Program-made: the position numbers and the translations under genes
The notes under the pieces: model-generated
What the model saw: the letters and a program-made list of their open reading frames with translations, nothing else
Databases searched by the model: none
What the model was told of the DNA's origin: nothing
Shown: positions 17,287 through 26,178 of the stretch, piece after piece
Position numbering within the stretch: the first letter of the stretch is position 1
Layout of the letters: each line of letters begins with the position of its first letter
NCBI GenBank assembly: GCA_963710645.1
Contig: CAVQBD010000006.1
Coordinates: 62,001 to 126,000, forward strand
Length of the DNA: 64,000 nucleotides
From: FEB-10 sp963710645
GTDB lineage: Bacteria > Acidobacteriota > Thermoanaerobaculia > Thermoanaerobaculales > Sulfomarinibacteraceae
Direction: 5' to 3'

Positions 17287-19111
17287 TTCCCGTTCCCATC
17301 TGCTCTTTCCACGCCTTGGCGTATTTTCCCTTGAGAGCGAGGAGTTCCTCGTGGGTGCCCGACTCCACGATCCGTCCGTCGTCCATGACGTGGATGATGT
17401 CGGCGCGCATGGCGGTGGTGAGCCGATGGGAGATGATGATGGCGGTGCGCCCCTCGGCCACCGTCCGGAAACGCCTGACCCAGTCGATCTCGGACCACGA
17501 GTCCATGGCGCTGGTGGGCTCGTCAAGCAGAATCACCGGTGCATCGCGAACGGCCGCACGGGCCAGAGCGATCCTCTGCCACTCGCCCCCGGACAACTCG
17601 GTTCCTCCGGAAAACCAGCTGCCCAGCAGGGTGTCGATCCCGTCCGGCAGTCGTTCGAGGAGCGCATCGGCACCCGCTGTCGACACCGCTGCGGCCACCC
17701 GAGCGTCCGTCGCCTCGTCGTCGATGGTTCCCAGTTCGATGTTCTGTCGGACGGTGGCCGAGTAGTGCATTGGCTCCTGGAACAGCACGGTGACCAATCG
17801 CCGAGCGTCGGCCAACTTCATCAGACGAAGGTCGCGCCCGCCGATCTCCACCTGGCCTGCGTCGGGATCGTAGAGTCGGCACAGAAGTTTGAACAGCGTG
17901 CTCTTGCCTGCTCCGTTGACGCCCAGCAGCGCCGCGATCTGACCCGGCGCCACCTCGAGATCGAAATGGTCGAAGATCAGTCGATCCAGGCTGGGGTAGC
18001 GGAACGTGACGTTACGGAACCGTACAGACGGTGGCGATTGGGAATCCGCGAACTTGGCGGTCGGGGGATCCTCGATCTGCGGTCTCACATCCAGGAACTC
18101 GAAGAGGTTTTGCAGGAACAGCGTGTTTGTGACCACCTGACCCATCGTCTCGAGCAGGGACCGCATGAGTTTTTGGCCCTGGTTGAAGGCCTGGAAGAAC
18201 ATGGCCAGGTCGCCGAGAGTCGCCCCTCCCCGAATCGTTTGAACCACCATCCAGATGACGGCTCCACCCATCACGGCAAGGGCGGCCGCGCCTGCGGCCA
18301 TTTCAGACAGCGCCTGGGATTTGGCGAGATCGATCTGCTCGCCCCGGAGTCGGCCGCGGAGATCGCGGAAACGTCCTGCAAACTCTTCGCCGAGGCCGAA
18401 GAGTCGGATTTCCGGTGCCGGATCACGGTGGGTGAGGAGCCAGTCGAAGTAATACGTTCGTCGGATATCGGCCGTGGTTTCGATCCTCCATCTGTACTGT
18501 TTGACGGAATACCGCATGACGACCAGCAGCGCCGGGACCGAGCTGATAACCAACGCCAGCGGAACCCACCAGCCGAACTGGGCGAGGACGGCGGCCATGG
18601 CCACCAACGTCATCCCGTGTTGCACGAGGCCGCCAAGGCCCTCGACCAGGGCGATCGGTCGGTAGTATGAGTCCGTCCGGGCACGGTGCAGTTGGTCGTG
18701 ATACTCGGGAGTCTCGTAGTACGCGAGATCGGCCGCCACAGCCTGCCTGTGAATCAATCCGGAGAGATGATCCGACACGCGCTCAGCCTGAGCCGTTCGC
18801 ACCCATCGGCCTGCAGCGGCGAGCACCTCCGAGACGAGCAGCAGGGCGGCCATCAGCAGGGCGAGGACCAGAGGCTGTTGGATGGCCTCCCAATTCCCTC
18901 CCGCGTCCGCCGCAGCCACGATGCTATCAACAAGGATCTTGGTGATATACACGATGGCCACCGGCAACACGCCCTGGACCACCAGCAGCAGGACCCATGC
19001 CACGGTCCAGCGTCCGCCAGCTTGCCGGACCAATCCAAGCGCACGCGGGATGTGCGGCAGCTGAGCCCTGACCTTTTTCAGCTTTGAGGTGATTTCGCCG
19101 CCTTGGGGCAT
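17279..19111 (-). CDS. ABC-type peptide exporter, TMD-NBD half transporter (lasso D-type)
   Basis: A 610-residue fusion of a six-helix exporter membrane domain (about 20-330) and an ATPase domain (about 365-600). Walker A is GVNGAGKST, the signature is LSGGEWQRIALARA, and Walker B is VILLDEPTSAMD, followed by an H-loop in ISHRLTTAM. It has no N-terminal C39 peptidase, so it would export an already processed peptide, as the D proteins of lasso clusters do. It lies downstream of the kinase gene on the same strand (12-base gap) and probably in one operon with the kinase and precursor. Confidence 0.88.
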   Translation of the reverse strand: MPQGGEITSKLKKVRAQLPHIPRALGLVRQAGGRWTVAWVLLLVVQGVLPVAIVYITKILVDSIVAAADAGGNWEAIQQPLVLALLMAALLLVSEVLAAAGRWVRTAQAERVSDHLSGLIHRQAVAADLAYYETPEYHDQLHRARTDSYYRPIALVEGLGGLVQHGMTLVAMAAVLAQFGWWVPLALVISSVPALLVVMRYSVKQYRWRIETTADIRRTYYFDWLLTHRDPAPEIRLFGLGEEFAGRFRDLRGRLRGEQIDLAKSQALSEMAAGAAALAVMGGAVIWMVVQTIRGGATLGDLAMFFQAFNQGQKLMRSLLETMGQVVTNTLFLQNLFEFLDVRPQIEDPPTAKFADSQSPPSVRFRNVTFRYPSLDRLIFDHFDLEVAPGQIAALLGVNGAGKSTLFKLLCRLYDPDAGQVEIGGRDLRLMKLADARRLVTVLFQEPMHYSATVRQNIELGTIDDEATDARVAAAVSTAGADALLERLPDGIDTLLGSWFSGGTELSGGEWQRIALARAAVRDAPVILLDEPTSAMDSWSEIDWVRRFRTVAEGRTAIIISHRLTTAMRADIIHVMDDGRIVESGTHEELLALKGKYAKAWKEQMGTGRS

Positions 19112-19123
19112 GAACGGAGAGTA

Positions 19124-20164
19124 TCAGAATCGAGACGTGAGCGACTCGAGTGGACGAACCTCGTCGCATAGTCTCAGGAGGGTGGATGTGGGATCTTCCA
19201 GCAGATCGCGTCCGAGCCGGACGTCGAATCCGCCACATCCCTCGGCGAGGCCCGTCAGTACCGACAGTGCCTGAGTTCGTGCGCTGGGGTACCTGGGCGA
19301 CAGGGTCAGCAGCGAGGCCGACGAAACAAGGGCGATCAGGGCTTCCTGTGGGGGAATCGGTCGGATTCTGCTGGTCCGGAGACGTCGGTCGATTTTCAGG
19401 TGCCACAGTCGACCCGGAACCACTACGGAGGATAGGTTGTGGGGACAGGCCCGGCGATGGAGCACATGAGAGTCCGCGCCCTCGGTGGCCGCTGCCCTCA
19501 GCCGAGGCGGCAACACGCCCAGGGTGGCGTCTCGGAAGCTGAAGTACTCCCTCAAGGGGCCAAGCTGGACTCGGCCGTCGCACAGGCGGGCGAGGACCGA
19601 ATCGTCCGACGTGACCTGTCCTCCGGATCGGATGCTGGCTGCGGCGATAGTGGACTTTCCAGCCCCGCTGCCGCCCACACCAAGAATGGTGACGGGGCCG
19701 ATCTGGAATGCCACTGCATGGAGGCAGGTCACCCCGAGCTGGCCAAGGGCGAGACCCACGGCGGTCTCCATGAGATCTGGCGACGGACCGTCGAGCCATC
19801 GGCCCACCGGGTCCCATTCCACGTGGATGATCGGGGATCCCCGGGTCAGTCGAATCAGGCCGGTAGGAAATCGGAGCTCGTCGCCCCCTTTTGTCACGCG
19901 ATGCACTGGCTGGGTTGTTCCGTCTTGTGACGGAATTGAAAAGCGACGACCACCAGGTTTCGAACGGGTGACTTCCAGCACGGCCACAGGGGGGGGCCGT
20001 GGATCTGCCGTGGACCGAGCGACGCGGGTTTCCCACAATCTGGCCAACCGTTCGGCCTGATCAATTGGTAGACCTCGAACTGTGACCGCTGTATGGGGCC
20101 GAGTGCCGGTGAACTGGAACTCGAGGACCATGGAATCAACCCTCTGCGCCACCGGTATCCTCAT
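19124..20164 (-). CDS. HprK-like serine kinase, putative RiPP tailoring kinase
   Basis: A protein of about 346 residues with the P-loop GVGGSGAGKST (about 162-172) and a following SDDSVLARL, where the acidic pair corresponds to HPr kinase's catalytic region. HprK-like proteins in lasso clusters phosphorylate a C-terminal Ser of the precursor in the paeninodin-type systems. Related 'HPr-rel-A' kinases pair with PqqD-like proteins near exopolysaccharide genes. The neighbouring precursor ends in Gly-Ser-Ser-Gly, which would offer a target. The ATG at 20164 is used; an ATG at 20131 with AGAGGG upstream is a good alternative start. Confidence 0.85.
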   Translation of the reverse strand: MRIPVAQRVDSMVLEFQFTGTRPHTAVTVRGLPIDQAERLARLWETRVARSTADPRPPPVAVLEVTRSKPGGRRFSIPSQDGTTQPVHRVTKGGDELRFPTGLIRLTRGSPIIHVEWDPVGRWLDGPSPDLMETAVGLALGQLGVTCLHAVAFQIGPVTILGVGGSGAGKSTIAAASIRSGGQVTSDDSVLARLCDGRVQLGPLREYFSFRDATLGVLPPRLRAAATEGADSHVLHRRACPHNLSSVVVPGRLWHLKIDRRLRTSRIRPIPPQEALIALVSSASLLTLSPRYPSARTQALSVLTGLAEGCGGFDVRLGRDLLEDPTSTLLRLCDEVRPLESLTSRF

Positions 20165-20266
20165 GGAAAGGTGCGATCATGGGACGGCTGCGAAGTCTGC
20201 CGAAGGCGACGAAAAGAACCAGCCCGCTTGCTGGCTGGCGCTCCCATGTTCTTTGATTAGGGCGTG

Positions 20267-20467
20267 CTACCCACTGCTGCCGAGTCCGCCGGGGCTGAGT
20301 TTCGTCCTGCCGCCAGCCACGTTGTCGGGATTGTCGCCCACAGTCAATCGATTCACGATCGAAGCAATACGACGGACCGAAATTGCCGGCCGCTCATAGG
20401 GGCGCAGAATCCGGTTGCGATCCGTGTCGGGTGTGCACCGCTGAGACATTTTGTTGGGCAATTTCAT
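20267..20467 (-). CDS. Candidate lasso-type RiPP precursor, 66 aa, non-canonical core
   Basis: The ATG at 20467 has GGAG six bases upstream. The peptide has a lasso-like leader: the recognition motif Y24-E-R-P27-A-I29, then RRIASIVNRLTVG with Thr42 at the -2 position before Gly44. The putative core from Gly44 is 23 residues: G-D-N-P-D-N-V-A-G-G, then RTKLSPGGLGSSG to the C-terminus. Acidic residues fall only at core positions 2 and 5, whereas known lasso rings need Asp/Glu at 7, 8 or 9. It sits alone in the AT-richer gap between the lactam-synthetase-like and kinase genes, the usual place for a precursor. Either the ring chemistry differs, the cleavage site differs, or the gene is not the true substrate. 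Confidence 0.6.
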   Translation of the reverse strand: MKLPNKMSQRCTPDTDRNRILRPYERPAISVRRIASIVNRLTVGDNPDNVAGGRTKLSPGGLGSSG

Positions 20468-20540
20468 GATGGACTCCGGTCCTTTTGTCATTTCCCATGT
20501 CCGACTGAATTGTCTGAACCTATAATCTAGCATATTGTAC

Positions 20541-22359
20541 TCAAGAAGTGCAAGTCATCCTCGCGATGTAAACCTCGGCGACGCTCAAGTGCATGACGTT
20601 GAAAAGCGTCGCATCGTCGTGATCGGGGGCTTGGTCTACTCTTCTCATCCATGCGGGGCTAACAACTCCCTGCTCCACCAGATTCCACGAAGTCATGTTG
20701 GATTCGGCAATTACCTTGTGTGCGGTGGCCTTGAATGCAGCGATATAACCCGTCTTGCTGATGCGATTCAACACCGTTGGTGGCGCCATGCCCTCGCCAA
20801 CCAACCGCAGGAGGTGCTTGTCGCGGAGTCCGTGAGTGGGCGCCCTGCCCGGAATCCTCAGGGCGAAGTCAATGATATCGAGGTCCATGAACGGGCATCG
20901 GCGTTCCACTCCGTACCTGGCCATGACCTGCTCGCCGCTTTCGAGCTCATGCCAATCCTGCACGAGGATCAGCCTGCGAAGAAGGGACCGGCGCGACCGG
21001 CTTCGACGATGTCGTCTGTCGAGAGCCGCGATACGGCCGTCGAGGTCGACGCGGGGTCGATCCCGGTTCGGGTGGAGCCAATCGACCGAATCGACGGATG
21101 CGGACTTGGGCTGGACGCGGCGCAACGCTGGTTGGACGATGTGGTTGTGGACGAACCCAAAGCGCTTCTGCCCGGGTGTGAGTTGAAATCTGAAGAGGTC
21201 ACGAACGAATCCGGGCAGATTCCGGAGAGAAGATAATCGGCCAAGTAGGAGGTGGTGCCGCCAAGCCATTCGTCGGCGCCCTCGCCCACGAGATCGACCC
21301 GGCGACCATCCTGGGACAGCCGCCGGGCGTGTCGTTCTGCAAAGGGCAACCCACCGAAGTGCAGACCATCCACCTCGGCCGCAAGTCGCGCGATATCGGG
21401 CCGAAGGTCGTCGTTTCTGAGGTCCATCAGCACGCCGTTTGAACCCGTGAAGCGATGAGTCTCCAAGATCCGCTCGGTCTCATCGCATTCCAGTCCCGGA
21501 AAGACGTGGGAGTAGGCCAGGCCGTGTGCCGCCACCGGATCGCCCTGTCGAATGCGGTGAGCCAGCAAGCCCCACAAGACGGTGGAGTCGATGCCGCCGC
21601 TGAGGCTGACCGCGAAAGGTGCGTCCCGGAGGCACCGATTCAATGCGCGGTCGAGGAGGACCTCGAGCTCGACGACGAGTTGGTCGACATCGTATCGGCC
21701 CTCGCCTTCGGACGGGGGCACCCAGTAGGCATCGCCGCGGGCCTCCGTTCCGTTCAGTTCCGCCGGGAATTCGATCGCTGTGTTCGGTTGCAGGCGGGCG
21801 ACCTGACGTACCAGAGTCCGGGACGGTTCTTCGAATTCGACGAGCATCTCCTGGACAAGTCCGTCCATGTCGATCTCCGGCGTGACGCGGCCCCCGCGGT
21901 CACCTGGCGGATCTCGGTGGCGATATAAGTGCGACCATGGAATGACCCGTGGAACAAGGGCTTGCGGCCCACGACGTCGCGGACCGCAAGCAGTTTGCGC
22001 CGACTCCGGTCATAGATGAGCATGGAGAACTCACCGCGGAGTTCTGCAAAAAGCTGGCCGCCCAGATCCTCGTAGGCCACTGCCACTCTGGCGGCGTGGG
22101 TGGCATCGGCGGGGATGTGCCAAGAGCGTGAGGAGGCAATTTCGGCCCAATTGCCGATGTATCCGTGAATGGCTACGGTCCAGTTGCCTTCGGTGGCCAG
22201 CGACGCTTCGCCATCGGAAGCCTGAATTCCGACAGCCACGCCGTGCTCCACGCAATGCGTCGCGGTGCCGCGATATGGAGACCGCTCCATCATTCGGCGC
22301 AGCCGCACCTCTAGCTCCGGGTCCCCACTTTCGCCGATGATTGCTACAATCGCGCCCAT
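20541..22359 (-). CDS. Asparagine-synthetase-like lactam synthetase (lasso C), two frame shifts
   Basis: The protein begins MGAIVAIIGESGDPELEVRL at 22359. It has an N-terminal Ntn-like domain but no Cys2, so no glutaminase activity is expected, fitting lasso C enzymes. Frame changes near 21890 (at a run of five G) to VTPEIDMDGLVQEMLVEFEE. The ATP-pyrophosphatase motif is VSLSGGIDSTVLWGLL, followed by DLVGEGADEWLGG. Frame changes again near 21224 to NLPGFVRDLFRFQLTPGQKR. The C-terminal part includes RCPFMDLDIIDFALRIPGRA and RISKTGYIAAFK. In lasso biosynthesis this enzyme adenylates an Asp/Glu side chain and closes the macrolactam with Gly1. It starts divergently from the B2-like gene; the two start codons overlap. 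Confidence 0.85.
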
Positions 22360-22828
22360 GCCGTTGGGCAAGTATATGGAATACGAACAAGATCAGCCAC
22401 GCTTTCGTGACCCCGGCGACCTCGTTCTCTTCGTCAAGGCGCTGCCCATGGCCCGGCTTGCCCAGCGCGTGCGGTCGACTCCGTTGCCCGAGGTCGTGGC
22501 TGCAATGGGCGCCGGGGGCGGGCGAGAAATGGATTCCCGGCGGGCGCGGGTGGCCGCCGGGAGGGCGTGTTCACTGTTCTGTCGGTTGTTTGGCGGCCTC
22601 GACTCGTGTCTGACGCGGTCGCTGGTCGCGGGCGCCATGTTGTCGGCGGCTCACGAAGTCCTGCTGCACGTGGGCTTCAGGCCCGGCTCCCGCGAGGTGC
22701 CGCTCGACGGACACGCGTGGTTGACGGTGGACGGCGAGCGGCTGGACTTGGAGCGTCCCGATGAAGACGTGCGGCCGTACACCGAGGTGTTGGACATCCC
22801 GTTTTCGGCGAGAGCAAGGAGCAGATGA
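22358..22828 (+). CDS. Transglutaminase-like leader peptidase (lasso B2)
   Basis: A 156-residue protein of the lasso B2 type (Transglut_core3-like cysteine protease). Catalytic Cys is in LDSCLTRSLVAGAMLSAA (Cys84), His in DGHAWLTVDGE (His119), and the following Asp completes the triad. The family removes the leader after the Thr(-2) site so that Gly1 becomes free for ring closure. I start at the ATG at 22358; ATG 22376 is an alternative. The stop overlaps the PqqD-like start (ATGA), indicating coupled translation of B2 and B1. Confidence 0.85.
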   Translation: MPLGKYMEYEQDQPRFRDPGDLVLFVKALPMARLAQRVRSTPLPEVVAAMGAGGGREMDSRRARVAAGRACSLFCRLFGGLDSCLTRSLVAGAMLSAAHEVLLHVGFRPGSREVPLDGHAWLTVDGERLDLERPDEDVRPYTEVLDIPFSARARSR

Positions 22829-23127
22829 TGAGTCGATTGGAAGAGCTTTCGCGGCTTCTGGCCTCGGATGACGAATTCACTCAGCAGAAACTGGCGGACG
22901 ACACCGGGGTGATTCTGGATGTGGACTCGCTGCAGGTCTACTCGCTGAACCCAACGGGTCAATTTCTGATCGACTGTCTGAGGCAGGGGATCGTCACCGA
23001 GGAGGGTCTGATGGAGCGGATGGTTGCCGAGTTTGACGTCGAGGAAGAGGTGGCGAAGCACGACGTCGCCGGATTTCTGGCCGAGCTCGAAACCTACCTG
23101 ATCGACAAACGAAAAACGAAGAGCTGA
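22825..23127 (+). CDS. PqqD-like RiPP recognition protein (lasso B1)
   Basis: A 100-residue PqqD-fold protein. The conserved core reads DDTGVILDVDSLQVYSLNPT followed by GQFLIDCL, the normal 'G..L.d...g..y.LN.tg..i...l' pattern. A C-terminal acidic helix follows (VAKHDVAGFLAELETYL). Such RRE domains bind the YxxP part of the leader and hand it to the processing enzymes. The gene overlaps B2 by four bases. Confidence 0.85.
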   Translation: MMSRLEELSRLLASDDEFTQQKLADDTGVILDVDSLQVYSLNPTGQFLIDCLRQGIVTEEGLMERMVAEFDVEEEVAKHDVAGFLAELETYLIDKRKTKS

Positions 23128-23144
23128 AGTCCCCACGACTCCTA

Positions 23145-23185
23145 TCAATTCACTATTCACTATTCGCTGTTCACTTGCTTCAACT
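23145..23185. repeat. Heptanucleotide repeat (TTCACTA type)
   Basis: Units TTCACTA TTCACTA TTCGCTG TTCACTT lie between the PqqD-like gene and the next transcription unit. This is the reverse complement of the GTGAATA unit found at 38, 42, 53 and 56 kb. Confidence 0.75.
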
Positions 23186-23245
23186 CGCCACCCACCAATC
23201 CAAACCGCTTGACGCCGCACGGGCCTCGGGAGACCATGAGACAGA

Positions 23246-24389
23246 ATGACTGAGCCGGCATCCGACGTGCGTCAGCGGCCCACGAAGGCGTCGTGGGTTG
23301 GGTTACTGATCGGCCTGGTCATCGGCCTGATAGTGGTGCTGGGCATTCTGGCCGTCTTCGTGGGCGTGATCTTCATCGCGCTGGTGGCCGCCGGGTTGCT
23401 TCCACCAACCCTACGTCAGGCTGACCGAATGGTTCCGCGACCGCAGACGGTTGGCGGCACTGGCCATCTGCGTAGCCCTGGTGTTGGCGCTCATGGTCCC
23501 GCTGTCCTTCACCGCGATCGAAGTGTCGCAAGAGGCTCTCGACTTCTACGAGATCTCCACGTCGCAGCTCTCCGAGCGGAGTCTGCTCGACGCCATCGAC
23601 GCGAACCGTGGAGCTCTCGACAGGGTCAACCAACTCTTGGCTCCCTTGGGCGCCTTCTTGACACCGGAAGACGTGGTGGACCAGATCGCTGCCGCCGGAG
23701 CTGGGCTTGGCGGATTTTTCTACAAGCAGGGAGTGTCGCTGGCTACCGGTCTGGCGCGTTTTGTGATCGGTTTTCTCGTGTGGGTCATCGTGCTGTATTA
23801 CCTGCTGGTGGACGGGCCGGCGGTGCGGGCCTGGTTCCGGGATACCATTCCCTTGCCGGCCGACGAGCAGGAGTTGTTGCGCCATCGATTCATGGACATG
23901 GCGTCGTCCCTGGTGGTCGGGAACGGCGCGGCAGCCATCATTCAGGGCGTGGCGGGCGGGCTCGTGTTCGCCATGTTGGACCTGCCGGGGCCCGTGCTGT
24001 GGGGCGTCGTGATGGGGGTCCTGGCGTTCATTCCGGTGGTGGGGATCTCCCTGGTCTTTGTGCCGGTGTGGGCTGTGCTTGTGCTCGCCGGACAGACCGG
24101 CAGGGCGTTCGCGCTGCTGATCCCGTTGGCGATTCTGGCGACAGTGGTGGAGTACTGGCTCAAGCCGGTCCTGGTTGGCCGCCGGGCGCAGCTCCATACG
24201 TTGTTGGTCTTTTTCTCGCTGCTTGGGGGTTTCGACGCTTTCGGGCCGGTCGGCCTGTTGATCGGACCGTTGATGATGACTGCGTTTCTGACCCTGGTGT
24301 CCATCTACCGCGAAAACTACCGTCCGTTTCTTGTCCACGCGACCGGCAATACGATCCGGGACGGCGGTTCGTCAGCGGACGAGGATTGA
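23246..24389 (+). CDS. AI-2E/PerM-family membrane permease, one frame shift
   Basis: The ATG at 23246 opens two N-terminal membrane segments (SWVGLLIGLVIGLIVVLGIL...). At about 23400 one base seems missing; the next frame then reads FHQPYVRLTEWFRDRRRLAA and continues to the stop at 24389. The C-terminal half has the family's usual long hydrophobic region with FIPVVGISLVFVPVWAVLVL and VLVGRRAQLHTLLVFFSLLG. The composite is about 380 residues with some eight membrane helices, typical for the family. Members act as small-molecule or ion/proton antiporters; the substrate here is unknown. Confidence 0.85.
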
Positions 24390-25131
<742 letters not shown>

Positions 25132-25164
25132 GCTTCAAAACCTCGCGAGTGGGGTTGGTTGGTC

Positions 25165-25240
25165 TGGAGCGGGCAACGGGATTCGAACCCGCGACTCTCA
25201 GCTTGGGAAGCTGATACTCTACCAACTGAGTTATGCCCGC
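25165..25240 (-). tRNA. tRNA-Gly (anticodon CCC)
   Basis: Read on -, the seven-base acceptor stem GCGGGCA/TGCCCGC, a D arm with AGTTGGTA, the anticodon stem TCAGC/GCTGA with loop TTCCCAA, a TTCGAAT T-loop and an encoded TCCA end are all present. The loop gives anticodon CCC (Gly). The 3' CCA is encoded. Confidence 0.93.
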
Positions 25241-25363
25241 CCGCGCGGAGAGTCACTCTAGCACAGGATCCAACTATGAAACAATTTGCCGCAGAGGCTG
25301 TGCCGTGACGGGCGGAGAATTTCTGGCGCGTTTATTGCATGGTATTGGTCGATGGAGCCAGGA

Positions 25364-25807
25364 ATGCGTCAAAGAGGATTCACACTTATCGAGCTATTGA
25401 TCGTGGTGGCAATCATCGGGATCGTGGCGGCCATCGCAATCCCGAATCTGCTCAGCGCCATCCAACGGGCTCGGCAGAAACGGACCATGTCCGGTATGCG
25501 GGGGATCTCGGAAGGAATCGAAATCTACCAGCAGGACCATGGTTCCTACCCGGAATACGCTGACGTGCCCGTGTCGGCACTGGCAGGCGATCTCGCGCTC
25601 TACGTCAGGCCCTTCGATCCCAAGGATGGCTGGAATCGAACCTATTGGTACGCCGCGAGCGGCGATTACTACACCCTGATTTCATACGGCAGCGACGGTC
25701 AGGACGATGGTGGTCATTCCCTGGGCGAGACCGGTCACTTCGAGTGCGACATCCTGTTTTCTTCTGGCGTCTTTGTCCAGTGGCCGGATGGCGTCCAGCG
25801 ACAGTGA
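25364..25807 (+). CDS. Type IV pilin-like / GspG-like pseudopilin
   Basis: 147 residues starting MRQRGFTLIELLIVVAIIG, the classic class III signal: prepilin peptidase would cut after Gly5 to leave Phe1 and Glu5. The long helix is followed by a compact globular part with YQQDHGSYPEYADVPVSALA, then RPFDPKDGWNRTYWYAAS and SYGSDGQDDGG. The Gly-Ser-Asp-Gly loop resembles the calcium site of type II secretion major pseudopilins. The ATG at 25364 has an AGGA directly upstream; an in-frame ATG at 25352 is possible. No other secretion genes are nearby. Confidence 0.9.
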   Translation: MRQRGFTLIELLIVVAIIGIVAAIAIPNLLSAIQRARQKRTMSGMRGISEGIEIYQQDHGSYPEYADVPVSALAGDLALYVRPFDPKDGWNRTYWYAASGDYYTLISYGSDGQDDGGHSLGETGHFECDILFSSGVFVQWPDGVQRQ

Positions 25808-26178
25808 CGGAATCAACGTCGGTGTGACGTAGAGGGTCACCGCGTTCGCGGCCAAATGACGCGTTCCGATAGTCGGGCTGCGAATTTCGAGTTGCAGATT
25901 GCAGATTTCCCCGCCCACCTGAGAAGGGCGCGCTGATCGGTCGTGACATCCTCGACGACGTTGTAGCCAGGTCGAATTTTGAATTCTCGATTCTCAATTT
26001 TGATTTCCCCCGCGTCCCAGCCAGAGGACGGGGGGCGGGTGGAAATTCAAAACCCAAAACTCAAAATTCAGAATTCTCGATCCAGCGTTCGACTTTTAAC
26101 GTTCAACGTGTAACGTTGAGCGTCCAACCCTTATCCAAAACGCCATGGAACCGCAGGTGCGGGTACACTGCCCGCGTC
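25808..26178. repeat. Non-coding gap with heptad repeats
   Basis: The stretch contains several degenerate seven-base arrays: GCAGATT (25896-25912), AATTTTG/AATTCTC/GATTCTC (25973-26008), AAAACCC/AAAACTC/AAAATTC (26046-26075) and AACGTTC/AACGTGT (26096-26118). No gene or terminator is evident. Confidence 0.75.

Noticed and set aside
17351..18670. A 439-residue open frame on + across the ABC exporter
   Set aside because: Antisense to a gene with all Walker and signature motifs; it has none of its own.
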